Origin: Curtobacterium sp. MCLR17_032
GTDB taxonomy: Bacteria > Actinomycetota > Actinomycetes > Actinomycetales > Microbacteriaceae
DNA: 64,000 nucleotides
Assembly (NCBI RefSeq): GCF_003234795.2
Contig: NZ_CP126268.1
Coordinates: 1,984,001 to 2,048,000 of the forward strand
Direction of reading: 5' to 3'
The position numbers were made by a program, and so were the translations under genes. Under the pieces are notes generated by a model that was not told the origin of the DNA, ran no database searches, and worked only from the letters and a program-made list of their open reading frames with translations. This document shows positions 37,054 to 47,372 of the stretch, in pieces. How positions within the stretch are numbered: position 1 is the first letter of the stretch; every line of letters begins with the position of its first letter.

Positions 37054-38003
37054 GCGAGCACCTTCCCGTCGAGCGGTCCGAGCCCTCGGGCCCAGGCCGC
37101 GGCGTCCATCGCCTTCTTGCCGGCCGGCTGCACCTCGGTCAGCACGAGCGGTTCGTCCGCCGTCCCGACCAGCAGGGCACCTTCCACGAGCCGGAGCGCA
37201 CCGGGGGCGAGGTGCGGGGCGGTGTCCCCCGAGCCTCCCGGGCCGCCGTCGTGCGTCGCGAGCCGGTGCGCCCGCAGCAGCTTCACCCGGGTCTCGCCGA
37301 GGTGCGCGAACGCGCCCGGTTCCGGGGTGACGCCGCGGAGCCGGGCGTGCACCACGGATGCCGGGGCGGCGAAGTCGGTGCGGCCGTCCGCGAGCGTCAG
37401 TTTCGGGGCCGTCGTCGGCGATCCGACCTGCTCGGTCGCCGTCGCCGTGCCCGCGGCGAGGGCGTCGACGACCCGGACCACCACGTCGGCGCCGGTCTCC
37501 GCCATCGCGGCGAGGACCTGGCCGGAGGTGGCCTCCGGGTCGATCGTGAAGGGCTCGGACGCGTAGACCGGGCCGGCGTCCACGGCCTCGACCAGCTGGA
37601 AGACCGTGGCCGCGGTGGTGGTGTCGCCGGCCATCACCGAACGCTGCACGGGGGCGGCCCCGCGGTAGGCCGGGAGGTCGGAGAAGTGCAGGTTGACCCA
37701 GCCGAGGCGGGGCGCGTCGAGGGCCGGGCGGCGGAGCAGTGCGCCGTAGGCGACGATCACGCCGAGGTCGACGTCGAGCGCAGCGATCCGGGTGGTGACC
37801 TCGTCGTCCACGCGGGAGGCCTCGATCACCGGCAGGCCCAGCTCCGCCGCGACCTGCGCGACCGGCGTCGGCGTGAGCACGCGCTTCCGGCCCTGCGGCG
37901 TCGGCGGGCGGGTGAGCACCGCCGCGATCTCGTGGTCGGACGCCGCCAGAGCACGGAGGGTGGGGACCGCGGCAGCGGGGCTGCCGGCGACGACGAGACG
38001 CAT
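37050..38003 (-). CDS. fmt: Methionyl-tRNA formyltransferase
   Basis: Fmt formylates initiator Met-tRNA using 10-formyl-THF. The 317-residue protein starts MRLVVAGSPAAAVPTL and carries the catalytic region WVNLHFSDLPAYRGAAPVQ with Asn and His; the C-terminal OB-fold domain follows from about residue 205. I chose the ATG at 38003, with GGGAG 8 bases upstream; the longer frame enters the divergent DUF4383 region. It heads fmt-rsmB-rpe-his. Confidence 0.96.
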   Translation of the reverse strand: MRLVVAGSPAAAVPTLRALAASDHEIAAVLTRPPTPQGRKRVLTPTPVAQVAAELGLPVIEASRVDDEVTTRIAALDVDLGVIVAYGALLRRPALDAPRLGWVNLHFSDLPAYRGAAPVQRSVMAGDTTTAATVFQLVEAVDAGPVYASEPFTIDPEATSGQVLAAMAETGADVVVRVVDALAAGTATATEQVGSPTTAPKLTLADGRTDFAAPASVVHARLRGVTPEPGAFAHLGETRVKLLRAHRLATHDGGPGGSGDTAPHLAPGALRLVEGALLVGTADEPLVLTEVQPAGKKAMDAAAWARGLGPLDGKVLA

Positions 38004-38148
38004 CGGACCAGTCTCCCACGCGGCGCACAGCCGCAGAAGCAGTGTGCCCGGCACGGAACTGTCCTCGGTGCGAGGATCCACCGCGCCGCCGAACGTCACC
38101 GTCGGCGCACGGGTACGTTCACAGGAGATTCCCCGGAAAGGAACGAAC

Positions 38149-38625
38149 ATGACAGACCGACTCTCCACCCCAGCACCCACCAGCTTCGCCGAGACCCCCG
38201 TGCAGAAGGGCGCCCTCGTCGTCGGCATCGTCTTCCTGCTCGTCGGCATCGCCGGCTTCATCCCGGGCCTCACCTCCGGTGACCTCGGCGGCGCCGGCAA
38301 CGGTTCGATGGGCATGCTGCTCGGCATCTTCCAGGTGTCCGTCCTGCACAACATCGTCCACCTGCTCTTCGGCATCGTCGGCGTGCTGGCTGCTCGTCGC
38401 GCCAGTGGTGCGCGGCTCTACCTGGTCATCGGTGGCGTCGTCTACTTCGTGCTCTGGATCTACGGCCTGTTCACCGCGAACAGCGACAGCGCCGCGAACT
38501 TCGTGCCGCTGAACTCGGCCGACAACTGGCTGCACCTCGTCCTCGCGATCGGCATGGTCGCCCTCGGCGTCGTGCTCTCGCGCGGGCGTCGCGCGCCGGT
38601 CGGCGCGGAGCGCACCGCCCGCTGA
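38149..38625 (+). CDS. DUF4383 membrane protein
   Basis: A 158-residue protein with four hydrophobic segments (about 23-43, 58-82, 88-108, 128-147) and the family-like motif VLHNIVHLLFGIVGV. DUF4383 proteins are widespread in actinobacteria, with no settled role. The ATG at 38149 has AAAGGA at good spacing. It is divergent from fmt and ends at a strong bidirectional terminator. It splits fmt from priA, which often lie next to each other. Confidence 0.82.
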   Translation: MTDRLSTPAPTSFAETPVQKGALVVGIVFLLVGIAGFIPGLTSGDLGGAGNGSMGMLLGIFQVSVLHNIVHLLFGIVGVLAARRASGARLYLVIGGVVYFVLWIYGLFTANSDSAANFVPLNSADNWLHLVLAIGMVALGVVLSRGRRAPVGAERTAR

Positions 38626-38640
38626 CGCGACGCGGCACAT

Positions 38641-38680
38641 GACGGGAGGCCCGTGGCGGGATCGCCACGGGCCTCCCGTC
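38641..38680. terminator. Bidirectional terminator between DUF4383 and priA
   Basis: A perfect 18-bp stem, GACGGGAGGCCCGTGGCG and its complement, encloses the loop GGAT and is followed by ATTT on the plus strand. It lies 16 bases after the DUF4383 stop and 23 bases past the priA stop. Confidence 0.85.
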
Positions 38681-38702
38681 ATTTCCGGGGCCGCGGGTGG
38701 GC

Positions 38703-40745
38703 TCAGACCTCGGAGAACGGTTCGGCGTCGTCCATCCGGACCCGGAGCGCCGGGGCCGCTCGTCGCTTCGTCCCGCCCTTGACGACCCGCCGGGTGGACG
38801 ACCGGCGGATCACCTCGGCCTTGAGGGTCGCCGCCACCTCGGTGCCGTGCCCGTACGGGAACCGCACGATCGCCCGCACCGTCCCCGGCGTCGGGTCGTC
38901 GACGGGCACCGGGCCGAGGACCGGACCGACCGGCGCGTCACCGAGGGCCTCGATGGCGCCGGTCACCGCCTCGTCCGTGCCGGTCAGGGTCGCGACCCGC
39001 ACCGCCGGCGGGAAGAACAGCTCTCGGCGGTCGGTGAGTTCCTCGTGCGCGGGGACGTCGAGCCGCCAGAGGGCCATCGCGTTCGCGAGCTTCCCACCGA
39101 TGCCGACGAGGTACACCGGCGCTCCCGGAGCGCCCTTCGCCGCGGCGTTCGCCCAGATCCGGAGGACGTCCTCCTGCACGCGGAGCCCCTCACGCGCCAG
39201 CATCCGCTCGCCGTCCAGGAGCAGCACGCAGGCGTACCCGCCGGCCACGTCCGGCTCGGCGCCGCGCGTGGCGACGACGACCGCGGGGCGAGCGGGGACC
39301 GCGTCGATCGGACGTGACCCGTCCGCCACCACGATCCGGGTGTTCGGGAACGCCCGGCCGAGTTCGTCGGCGGTGCGCTGGGCACCCTGACCCACGGGCT
39401 TGAGCTTGCCGTTGCCGCACGTCGGGCAGCGGTACCCGGCAGCCAGCGCCCCGCAGAACCGGCACTGCGGGGTCGACCCGGCGTGCGGGCTGCCGAGCGG
39501 ACCACCGCACACCCGGCAGTGCGCTCGTTCGCCGCACTGGGTGCAGACCAGGCCCGTGCCGAAGCCCGGGTTGGACACCTGCACGAGCACGGGGCCGTCG
39601 TGGCTGGCCTCGCGCGCCGCGCGCCAGGCACTGCTCGGGATACGGGCCTGCGCGGCGTAGCCGTCGGCGTTCGTCTGGTGTGCGGTCGGGACCACCTTCG
39701 GCACCCGGGCCCGGTGCGGACCGACCTCGTGCAGCCAGCCGAGTTCGACGAGGCGCTGGACGTCGGTGCTGCGGGCGTGCGACACCATCAGCAGCGCCGC
39801 CCCCGACTGGGCGGTCCGCACCAGGGCGACGTCGCGGGTGTGCACGTACGGTGCGCGCTGCTCAGCGAACGACGGGTCGCCGTCGTCCCAGAGCGCGATG
39901 AGGCCGAGGTCCGACGCCGGCGCGTACACGGCTGCCCGGCTGCCGATCGCGACGACCGGGTGCGTGCGTGCCGTGAGGAGTGCCCGGGCCCGCTGCCCGT
40001 TCGTCTGCTTGGCGTCGAAGCGCACCACGCGCTCGGCGGGCACCAGGACGAGCAGGGCGCGCTCGAGGTCGGCGACGTCACGGAAGTCGGGGACGGCGAT
40101 GACGGCGGAGCGCTCCCCCGCCAGGGTGTGTGCGGCGGCCTGTGCGAGGGTCGCTGCCCAGCCCGGGACCCAGGTGGGGTCGGGCGTGGCGGTGGCCTCG
40201 GCAGCTTCGGAGCCTTCGGCGGCCGGCGTCGGGGCACTGAGCAGGACCGGGTGCGGGATCGCGCTGACGGCGGCACGGCCTCCGGCGTCGATCACGGACT
40301 CGATGACCGCGTCGCCGTAGCCCTCGACCGCCCCGGCCGTCACGCTGGGCGGCACGGATGCGGTGTCGCGCGCGAGCCAGGCCTTCTCCGGCCGGACCTG
40401 GCGGGTCGGTACGGCGAGCCGCAGCACGTCACTGGCGACGCCCGCGGCGCGGTCCGCCACGGCTCGGGCGAGCTGCCAGACCTCCGGCGCGAGCACCGGC
40501 ACCGGGCTGACGAGATCCTCGATCGCGCTGAGCTCCCCCGGGAAGTCGTGCTCCGGGGAGAGTGCGTCGTCGGACACGACCTCGACCACGTAGGCATCGG
40601 TCATCCGAGCGCCGGAGCGCAGCGGTACCCGGACCCGGACCCCCGGCACGCAGTCGTCCTCGATCTCGGCCGGCACCCGGTAGTCGAACAGACGGTCGAG
40701 CTGCGGGAGCGGCGAGTCGAGGACGACGCGCGCGACGGTGGCCAC
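38703..40745 (-). CDS. priA: Primosomal protein N' (PriA), helicase-degenerate
   Basis: PriA restarts stalled replication forks. The 680-residue protein keeps the N-terminal DNA-binding domain (RLFDYRVP, GVRVRVPL) and eight zinc-ligand cysteines (about 402-445, CTQCGERAHCRVCGG and CRFCG/CPTCGNG). The helicase Walker A GKT is absent: the equivalent segment reads TLAGERSAVIAVPD. Actinobacterial PriA is known to be degenerate in this way, so it is probably a non-helicase loader. The GTG start lies 7 bases after metK, so metK-priA is one transcript. Confidence 0.92.
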   Translation of the reverse strand: MATVARVVLDSPLPQLDRLFDYRVPAEIEDDCVPGVRVRVPLRSGARMTDAYVVEVVSDDALSPEHDFPGELSAIEDLVSPVPVLAPEVWQLARAVADRAAGVASDVLRLAVPTRQVRPEKAWLARDTASVPPSVTAGAVEGYGDAVIESVIDAGGRAAVSAIPHPVLLSAPTPAAEGSEAAEATATPDPTWVPGWAATLAQAAAHTLAGERSAVIAVPDFRDVADLERALLVLVPAERVVRFDAKQTNGQRARALLTARTHPVVAIGSRAAVYAPASDLGLIALWDDGDPSFAEQRAPYVHTRDVALVRTAQSGAALLMVSHARSTDVQRLVELGWLHEVGPHRARVPKVVPTAHQTNADGYAAQARIPSSAWRAAREASHDGPVLVQVSNPGFGTGLVCTQCGERAHCRVCGGPLGSPHAGSTPQCRFCGALAAGYRCPTCGNGKLKPVGQGAQRTADELGRAFPNTRIVVADGSRPIDAVPARPAVVVATRGAEPDVAGGYACVLLLDGERMLAREGLRVQEDVLRIWANAAAKGAPGAPVYLVGIGGKLANAMALWRLDVPAHEELTDRRELFFPPAVRVATLTGTDEAVTGAIEALGDAPVGPVLGPVPVDDPTPGTVRAIVRFPYGHGTEVAATLKAEVIRRSSTRRVVKGGTKRRAAPALRVRMDDAEPFSEV

Positions 40746-40752
40746 GAGGGCC

Positions 40753-41961
40753 TCAGACGGTGGCGGAGACGAGTCCTGCCGCGGTGCGGAGCTCCTCGAC
40801 GCGGTCGAGCTGCTCCCAGGTGAAGCCCGGCAGTTCCCGACCGAAGTGCCCGTAGGTCGCGGTCTGCGCGTACTTCGGGGTCAGCAGGTCGAGGTCGCGG
40901 ATGATCGCGGCCGGACGCAGGTCGAACACCTGCGTGATGGCGGCCTCGATCGTGGCGTCGTCCACGTGCCCGGTACCGAAGGACTCGACGTACAGACCGA
41001 CCGGCTTGGCGCGGCCGATGGCGTAGGCGACCTGGACCTCGAGGCGGTCGGCGAGACCGGCCGCGACGGCGTTCTTCGCGACCCAGCGGAGCGCGTACGC
41101 CGCCGAACGGTCGACCTTCGACGGGTCCTTGCCGCTGAACGCGCCGCCACCGTGACGGGATGCCCCGCCGTAGGTGTCGACGATGACCTTGCGGCCGGTG
41201 AGCCCGGCATCGCCCTGGGGCCCGCCGATCTCGAAGCGGCCGGTCGGGTTCACGATCACGTCGACGTGCGCGGAGTCGAGGTCCACCAGGTCGAGGACCG
41301 GACGGATGACGTGCTCGGTGATGTCGGCGGTCAGCTGCTCGAGCGAGACGCTCGGCGCGTGCTGGGTCGACAGGACCACGGTCTCGACGGTCTTCGGCGT
41401 GACGCCGTCGTACCCGACCGTGACCTGGGTCTTGCCGTCCGGACGCAGGTAGGTCAGTTCGCCGGACTTGCGCACCGCGGCGAGCTTCTCGGCCAGACGG
41501 TGGGCGAGCCAGATGGCGACCGGCATGTACTCCGGCGTCTCGTTCGTCGCGAAGCCGAACATGATGCCCTGGTCGCCGGCACCCTGGCGGTCGAGCGGGT
41601 CCATGCCGGCACCCGACCGGGTGTCGAGGGACTCGTCGACACCCTGGGCGATGTCCGGGGACTGCGCGCCGATCGAGATCTCGACGCCGCAGGTACGACC
41701 GTCGAAGCTCACGTCGGAGGAGTTGTACCCGATGCCGGTGATGACGTCGCGGACCAGCTGCGGGATCTCGACGTAGCCGGAGGTCGTGACCTCTCCCGCG
41801 ACGTGCACGAGCCCGGTCGTCACCATCGTCTCGACGGCGACCCGCGCGTGCGGGTCGACCGTGAGCAGGGCGTCCAGGATCGCGTCCGAGATCTGGTCGC
41901 AGATCTTGTCGGGGTGGCCTTCGGTCACCGATTCCGACGTGAACAGACGGAGCGCACTCAC
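40753..41961 (-). CDS. metK: S-adenosylmethionine synthetase
   Basis: MetK makes SAM from methionine and ATP. The 402-residue protein has [27 protein letters not shown] and [18 protein letters not shown], the family's ATP and metal signatures. The GTG start lies 5 bases after rpoZ. There is no room for a SAM riboswitch. The gene coaBC, usually between rpoZ and metK in mycobacteria, is absent here. Confidence 0.97.
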   Translation of the reverse strand: MSALRLFTSESVTEGHPDKICDQISDAILDALLTVDPHARVAVETMVTTGLVHVAGEVTTSGYVEIPQLVRDVITGIGYNSSDVSFDGRTCGVEISIGAQSPDIAQGVDESLDTRSGAGMDPLDRQGAGDQGIMFGFATNETPEYMPVAIWLAHRLAEKLAAVRKSGELTYLRPDGKTQVTVGYDGVTPKTVETVVLSTQHAPSVSLEQLTADITEHVIRPVLDLVDLDSAHVDVIVNPTGRFEIGGPQGDAGLTGRKVIVDTYGGASRHGGGAFSGKDPSKVDRSAAYALRWVAKNAVAAGLADRLEVQVAYAIGRAKPVGLYVESFGTGHVDDATIEAAITQVFDLRPAAIIRDLDLLTPKYAQTATYGHFGRELPGFTWEQLDRVEELRTAAGLVSATV

Positions 41962-41966
41962 CGGGA

Positions 41967-42230
41967 TCAGGCGGAGGGCTGCTGCTGCTTGGTGACGGTC
42001 AGCTTGTCCTCGTTGATCTCGTGGAGCGCGACCGAGAGCGGCTTGTCGTCGATCGTCGAGTCGACGAGCGGGCCGACGTTGTCGAAGAGCGAGCCTTCGT
42101 GCAGGTCGGCGTAGTAGTCGTTGATCTGGCGAGCACGCTTCGAGGCGAAGATCACGAGCGCGTACTTCGACTCGACCTTGCTGAGCAGGTCGTCGATGGG
42201 CGGGTCGATGATGCCCTGGGGGTTGGCCAT
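41967..42230 (-). CDS. rpoZ: RNA polymerase omega subunit
   Basis: Omega helps fold and assemble the beta' subunit of RNA polymerase. The 87-residue protein has the [27 protein letters not shown] core and a short Gln-rich end. I chose the ATG at 42230 ([11 protein letters not shown]); the longer frame is a shadow of gmk. It lies between gmk and metK in the usual actinobacterial order. Confidence 0.93.
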   Translation of the reverse strand: MANPQGIIDPPIDDLLSKVESKYALVIFASKRARQINDYYADLHEGSLFDNVGPLVDSTIDDKPLSVALHEINEDKLTVTKQQQPSA

Positions 42231-42259
42231 GGGATTGCTCCTCGTCGTCGGTGCACCCG

Positions 42260-43216
42260 TCAGGGCGCAGAGAACAAGTCTACGACCTCGCGTGCCGCCG
42301 TGCTGACATCGGAGTTCACGATCCGCACGTCGAACTCGTCCTGGGCCGCGAGCTCCACCTTGGCGGTCTCGAGCCGGCGCGCCTGTTCCTCCGGCGATTC
42401 GGTGCCGCGGCCGATGAGCCGACGGACGAGTTCGTCCCACGTCGGCGGCAGCAGGAACACCAGGACCGCCTCGGGCATGGCGTCCCGCACCTGGCGGGCT
42501 CCCTGCAGGTCGATCTCGAGCATGACCTTCTCGCCGGCGTCGAGCGCGCGGTCGATCGGCGGCCGCGGGGTGCCGTACCGGTACGAGTTGTGCACGGTCG
42601 CGTACTCGAGCAGTTCGCGGTCGCGGATCATCCGGTCGAACTCGGCGTCGTCGACGAAGTAGTAGTGCACGCCGTCGACCTCGCCCGGACGGGGCTTCCG
42701 GGTCGTCGCGGACACGCTGAGGTTCACCTCGGGGTACTGCTCCCGGATGTGCGCACTGACCGTCCCCTTGCCGACCGCGGTGGGCCCGGCCAGGACGACC
42801 AGCTTCGACGAGGCACGCTTCCGGCCGCGCTGGGCGAGCCAGTCGGCGAGCTCGGTCCGCTGGCGGCTGCCGAGTCCCCCGAGGCGCTTCGACGGCGCGA
42901 TGCGGAGGGCCCCCATGACGGCTTCGGCCCGGGCGGGTCCGACTCCGGGCAGGCTCGTCAGCAGGTCGCGGACCCGCAGCGAGCGTTCCGCCGAGGTGGT
43001 CGCGACGACGGACTCGTCCTCGGACCACGCGGAGCGGGCGACCTCGAGCGGCGACCGGTCCCCGGCGGCGACCGCGGACTTCACCGCGGCGCGGGCACGC
43101 CGTGCGGCGACGGCGGCCTTCGCGGCGGCGACGCGGTCGACCTCCGGCGGGTTGCGGTGCGCCGGCAACGCCGACCGGTCGGCGGCGGGACCGCTGCCCG
43201 CCTGCTCGTCGCTCAC
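42260..43216 (-). CDS. gmk: Guanylate kinase with N-terminal mIHF-like domain
   Basis: The 318-residue protein has two parts. Residues about 30-130 resemble mycobacterial integration host factor (mIHF), a helical nucleoid protein: [16 protein letters not shown], then [18 protein letters not shown] (H2TH-like) and [19 protein letters not shown]. Residues 138-318 are a complete guanylate kinase that phosphorylates GMP to GDP, with P-loop GPTAVGKGT and [13 protein letters not shown]. In mycobacteria these are separate adjacent genes, mihF and gmk. No stop codon or internal ribosome site separates them here. The start overlaps the pyrF stop. Confidence 0.93.
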   Translation of the reverse strand: MSDEQAGSGPAADRSALPAHRNPPEVDRVAAAKAAVAARRARAAVKSAVAAGDRSPLEVARSAWSEDESVVATTSAERSLRVRDLLTSLPGVGPARAEAVMGALRIAPSKRLGGLGSRQRTELADWLAQRGRKRASSKLVVLAGPTAVGKGTVSAHIREQYPEVNLSVSATTRKPRPGEVDGVHYYFVDDAEFDRMIRDRELLEYATVHNSYRYGTPRPPIDRALDAGEKVMLEIDLQGARQVRDAMPEAVLVFLLPPTWDELVRRLIGRGTESPEEQARRLETAKVELAAQDEFDVRIVNSDVSTAAREVVDLFSAP

Positions 43217-44097
43217 GCTGCCGACTCCAGGGCCGCGCGGATGCGGGCGGCACGGTCGGCCACGAGGGCGGCGACACCGTCCGGGCCGTCGCCGAGCAGA
43301 CCGCGGGACTCGTTCACGAGCACCTGCTCGGCACGGCTGCCGTACAGCGCACGGAGGTCCTCGATGCGGGCACCCTGGGCGCCGAAGCCCGGCGCGAGCA
43401 CGGGGGCGGTACCGATCTCGTCGGCCGTGATGCCGAAGTCGTCGAGGTCGAGGGTCGCGCCGAGCACGAGCCCGACGTCCCCCAGGGCCTGGTCGGCCGT
43501 CGTCCGGTTGTCGTCTGCCACGTCGACGACGATACCGGCAGCCACGGTCCGCCCGGCACGCGGGCCCTCCGCCAGCACTGCGGTCTGCAGGACCCGGGCC
43601 TCCGGGTTGCTCGTCGCCGCGAGCACGAACACACCGGCGCCGTTCTGTCGGGCGACGGCGATCGTCCCGGTCAACGAGCCGTAGCCCAGGTAGGGCGACA
43701 CGGTCATCGCGTCGGCCGCGAACGGTCCGTCGCGGTCGAGCCAGGCCAGGGCGTAGTCGTCCCCGGTGGACCCGATGTCGCCGCGCTTGACGTCCGCCAC
43801 GACCAGGAGGCCCGCATCACGTGCACGACGGATCGTCGCGTCGAGTGCGCGGTAGCCGGGCACCCCGACCGCCTCGAAGAACGCGATCTGCGGCTTCACC
43901 ATGGCCGCGCGACCGGCGGCCGCGTCGACGAGGGTCGCGCCGAAGGCGGTCAGTCCGGCCTCGTCGCGGCCGAGCCCCCACGCCGCCAGGGTGGCGGCGT
44001 GGGGGTCGATACCGACGCACAGTGCGGACCGCGACCCGATGGCGGCGGCGAGCCGGACGCCGAACGGGGTCGGGCCTCCAGGCCGGGCTGGGGTCAC
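43213..44097 (-). CDS. pyrF: Orotidine 5'-phosphate decarboxylase (type 2)
   Basis: PyrF makes UMP from OMP, the last step of de novo pyrimidine synthesis. The 294-residue length and the motif [11 protein letters not shown] mark the type 2 family common in actinobacteria. Other features are LCVGIDPH and [11 protein letters not shown]. The GTG start overlaps the carB stop, and the 3' end overlaps gmk, so pyrimidine and guanylate steps are coupled. Confidence 0.96.
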   Translation of the reverse strand: MTPARPGGPTPFGVRLAAAIGSRSALCVGIDPHAATLAAWGLGRDEAGLTAFGATLVDAAAGRAAMVKPQIAFFEAVGVPGYRALDATIRRARDAGLLVVADVKRGDIGSTGDDYALAWLDRDGPFAADAMTVSPYLGYGSLTGTIAVARQNGAGVFVLAATSNPEARVLQTAVLAEGPRAGRTVAAGIVVDVADDNRTTADQALGDVGLVLGATLDLDDFGITADEIGTAPVLAPGFGAQGARIEDLRALYGSRAEQVLVNESRGLLGDGPDGVAALVADRAARIRAALESAA

Positions 44098-47000
44098 CAG
44101 CCCGCCCGCTCGAGCGCGTAGTCCTGCAGGCTCCGGACGCTGTGCGGCGTGCCGATCGTCTCGATCGCCGCGACCGCCGCGCCGAGCTGCGAGATCGTCG
44201 TGAACAGCGGCTTGTCTGCCGCCACGGTCGCCGCGCGGATCTCGTACCCGTCCGCGCGACCGGCGGCACCGCTCGGCGTGTTGATGACGATGTCGACCTC
44301 GTTGCGGGCGAGCAGGTCGACGACGCTCTCCTGCCCCTGGCTGAACTTGCCGACGACGCCCACCAGGATCCCGTTGCGGCGGAGCACCTCGGCGGTGCCC
44401 TCGGTCGCGATGATCGTGAAGCCGAGCTGCTGCAGACGGTGCACCGGCAGGACGATGGCGCGCTTGTCGGTGTCGGCGACGCTCACGAACACGGTGCCGC
44501 TGGTCGGCAGCCCGCCGTACGCGGCCTCCTGGCTCTTGAGGAACGCCCGCGGGAAGTCGCGGTCGATGCCCATGACCTCACCGGTGGAGCGCATCTCGGG
44601 GCTGAGCACCGAGTCGACCACCTGGCCCTCGCGGGTGCGGAAGCGTCGGAAGGGCAGCACGGCCTCCTTGACGGCGATCGGGGACTCCATCGGGACGAAG
44701 GCACCGTCGCGGCTCGGCAGCAGTCCCTCGGCGACCAGGTCGTCGATGCTCGTGCCGGTCATGACGCGGGCAGCGGCCTTGGCCAGGGCGATGCCGAGCG
44801 CCTTCGAGACGAACGGCACCGTGCGGCTGGCGCGGGGGTTCGCCTCGAGCACGTAGAGCACGCCGGCCGCGATGGCGAACTGCACGTTGAGGAGTCCGCG
44901 GACGCCGACCCCGCGGGCGATCTTCTCGGTCGCGTCGACGACGGCCTGGATCTCCGCACGGCCGAGGCCGACCGGGGGCAGGGTGCAGGAGGAGTCACCG
45001 GAGTGGATGCCGGCCTCTTCGATGTGCTCCATGACGCCGCCGACGTAGAGCCGGTCGCCGTCGTAGAGCGCGTCGATGTCGATCTCGACCGCGTCGTCCA
45101 GGAACCGGTCCACGAGCAGCGGCAGGTCCGGGCCGATGATCGCCTGGTCGGCCATCCGGTCGAAGTAGTCGGCGAGGGTGTCGGAGTCGTAGACGATCTC
45201 CATGCCGCGACCGCCGAGCACGAAGGACGGGCGGACGAGCACCGGGTAGCCGATGCCCTCGGCGACCGCGGTGGCGCTGGCCAGGTCGTGCGCGGTGCCG
45301 TTCTTCGGCGCGAGCAGGCCGGCGTCGTCGAGGATGCGCGAGAACGCTCCGCGCTCCTCGGCCAGGTCGATCGCGTCGGGGCTGGTGCCGAGGATCGGGA
45401 TGCCGGCGGCCTCGAGCGGCCTCGCCAGGCCCAGGGCGGTCTGGCCGCCGAGCTGCACGACGACGCCGACGACCTCGCCGGAGGCCTGCTCGGCCGCGAT
45501 GACCTCGAGGACGTCCTCCACCGTGAGCGGCTCGAAGTAGAGCCGGTCCGAGGTGTCGTAGTCGGTCGAGACCGTCTCCGGGTTGCAGTTCACCATGATC
45601 GTCTCGAAGCCGGCGTCGCTCAGTGCGAAGGACGCGTGCACGCACGAGTAGTCGAACTCGACGCCCTGGCCGATGCGGTTCGGGCCGGAGCCCAGGATGA
45701 CGACCTTCTTGCGGTCGCTCGGGGCGACCTCGGTCTCGGTGTCGTAGGACGAGTAGTGGTACGGCGTCAGGGCCGGGAACTCGCCGGCGCAGGTGTCGAC
45801 GGTCTTGAACACCGGGCGGATGCCGAACGCGTGACGCTGGTCACGGGCCTCCTGCTCGGTGATGCCGCGCAGCGAGGCGATCTGCGCGTCGCTGAAGCCG
45901 TGCTCCTTGGCCCAGCGGACGGTGTCGGCGTCGAGCGTCTCGGCGGCACGGACCTCGTCGGCGACCTCGTTGATGAGGACGATCTGGTCGATGAACCACG
46001 GGTCGATCTTCGTGGCCTCGAAGACCTCGGCCGCGGTGGCACCGGCGACGAGCGCCTGCTGCACCGTGACGATGCGGCCGTCGGTCGGGATGGACGACTT
46101 CTCGAGCAGCGCGGCCTTGTCGAGCTGGTCGGCCGGGACGTCCCAGTGGAAGCTCGACCCGCGCTTCTCGAGCGAGCGCAGCGACTTCTGCAGCGCGGTG
46201 GCGTAGTTGCGGCCGATCGCCATCGCCTCGCCGACGCTCTTCATCGTGGTGGTGAGGGTCGCGTCGGCGGCCGGGAACTTCTCGAACGCGAAGCGCGGGG
46301 TCTTCACCACGACGTAGTCGAGCGTCGGCTCGAAGCTCGCCGGGGTGACGCGGGTGATGTCGTTCTGGATCTCGTCCAGGCGGTACCCGATGGCGAGCTT
46401 CGCGGCGATCTTGGCGATCGGGAAGCCCGTGGCCTTGGACGCCAGCGCGCTCGACCGCGAGACGCGGGGGTTCATCTCGATGACGATGAGGCGCCCGTTC
46501 GACGGGTCGACCGCGAACTGGATGTTGCAGCCGCCGGTGTCGACGCCGACGCGACGGATGATGTCGATGCCGATGTTCCGCATGTTCTGGTACTCGCGGT
46601 CGGTCAGCGTCAGCGCCGGGGCGACCGTGATCGAGTCGCCGGTGTGCACGCCGACCGGGTCGACGTTCTCGATCGAGCAGACGACGACCGTGTTGTCGGC
46701 GTTGTCCCGCATGAGCTCGAGCTCGTACTCCTTCCAGCCGAGGATCGACTCCTCGAGCAGGACCTCGGTCGTCGGGCTGGACTGCAGCCCGTCGCCGACG
46801 AAGCGGACGAGCTCGTCCTCGGTGTACGCGAAGCCGGAACCGAGACCACCCATGGTGAAGGACGGCCGGACGACCAGCGGGTAGCCGAGGTCCTTCGCGA
46901 ACTCCTTCGCCTCCTCCAGCGTGTGGGCGATGTGGCTGCGTGCCACGTCCGCGCCGGACTCGAGGACGAGCTCCTTGAAGAGCTGGCGGTCCTCACCGCG

Positions 47001-47372
47001 CTGGATGGCGTCCACCTTGGCGCCGATGAGCTCGACGCCGTACTTCTCGAGGATGCCGGCCTCGTCGAGGGAGATCGCCGCGTTCAGTGCGGTCTGCCCA
47101 CCGAGGGTCGGCAGGACGGCGTCCGGCTGCTCGATGCGGATGATCTCCTCGAGCGAGGCGTTGGTGATCGGCTCGATGTACGTCGCGTCGGCGAAGTCCG
47201 GGTCGGTCATGATCGTCGCCGGGTTCGGGTTCACCAGGATGACGCGGACGCCCTCGGCGCGGAGGACCCGGCACGCCTGGGTGCCGGAGTAGTCGAACTC
47301 GGCGGCCTGCCCGATGACGATCGGGCCCGAGCCGATGACCAGGACGGAGCTGATGTCGGAGCGCTTGGGCAT
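44094..47372 (-). CDS. carB: Carbamoyl-phosphate synthase large chain
   Basis: CarB uses bicarbonate, ATP and ammonia from CarA to make carbamoyl phosphate. The 1092-residue protein has two ATP-grasp halves: the first with [19 protein letters not shown] and [10 protein letters not shown], the second with [18 protein letters not shown] and [11 protein letters not shown], and a C-terminal MGS-like allosteric domain (about 950-1080). I chose the ATG at 47372, which shares one base with the carA stop (TGATG); the longer frame is a carA shadow. Confidence 0.97.
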   Translation of the reverse strand: MPKRSDISSVLVIGSGPIVIGQAAEFDYSGTQACRVLRAEGVRVILVNPNPATIMTDPDFADATYIEPITNASLEEIIRIEQPDAVLPTLGGQTALNAAISLDEAGILEKYGVELIGAKVDAIQRGEDRQLFKELVLESGADVARSHIAHTLEEAKEFAKDLGYPLVVRPSFTMGGLGSGFAYTEDELVRFVGDGLQSSPTTEVLLEESILGWKEYELELMRDNADNTVVVCSIENVDPVGVHTGDSITVAPALTLTDREYQNMRNIGIDIIRRVGVDTGGCNIQFAVDPSNGRLIVIEMNPRVSRSSALASKATGFPIAKIAAKLAIGYRLDEIQNDITRVTPASFEPTLDYVVVKTPRFAFEKFPAADATLTTTMKSVGEAMAIGRNYATALQKSLRSLEKRGSSFHWDVPADQLDKAALLEKSSIPTDGRIVTVQQALVAGATAAEVFEATKIDPWFIDQIVLINEVADEVRAAETLDADTVRWAKEHGFSDAQIASLRGITEQEARDQRHAFGIRPVFKTVDTCAGEFPALTPYHYSSYDTETEVAPSDRKKVVILGSGPNRIGQGVEFDYSCVHASFALSDAGFETIMVNCNPETVSTDYDTSDRLYFEPLTVEDVLEVIAAEQASGEVVGVVVQLGGQTALGLARPLEAAGIPILGTSPDAIDLAEERGAFSRILDDAGLLAPKNGTAHDLASATAVAEGIGYPVLVRPSFVLGGRGMEIVYDSDTLADYFDRMADQAIIGPDLPLLVDRFLDDAVEIDIDALYDGDRLYVGGVMEHIEEAGIHSGDSSCTLPPVGLGRAEIQAVVDATEKIARGVGVRGLLNVQFAIAAGVLYVLEANPRASRTVPFVSKALGIALAKAAARVMTGTSIDDLVAEGLLPSRDGAFVPMESPIAVKEAVLPFRRFRTREGQVVDSVLSPEMRSTGEVMGIDRDFPRAFLKSQEAAYGGLPTSGTVFVSVADTDKRAIVLPVHRLQQLGFTIIATEGTAEVLRRNGILVGVVGKFSQGQESVVDLLARNEVDIVINTPSGAAGRADGYEIRAATVAADKPLFTTISQLGAAVAAIETIGTPHSVRSLQDYALERAGW

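Noticed and set aside
40746..41966. SAM riboswitch for metK
   Set aside because: metK starts 5 bases after rpoZ, so there is no leader to hold one.
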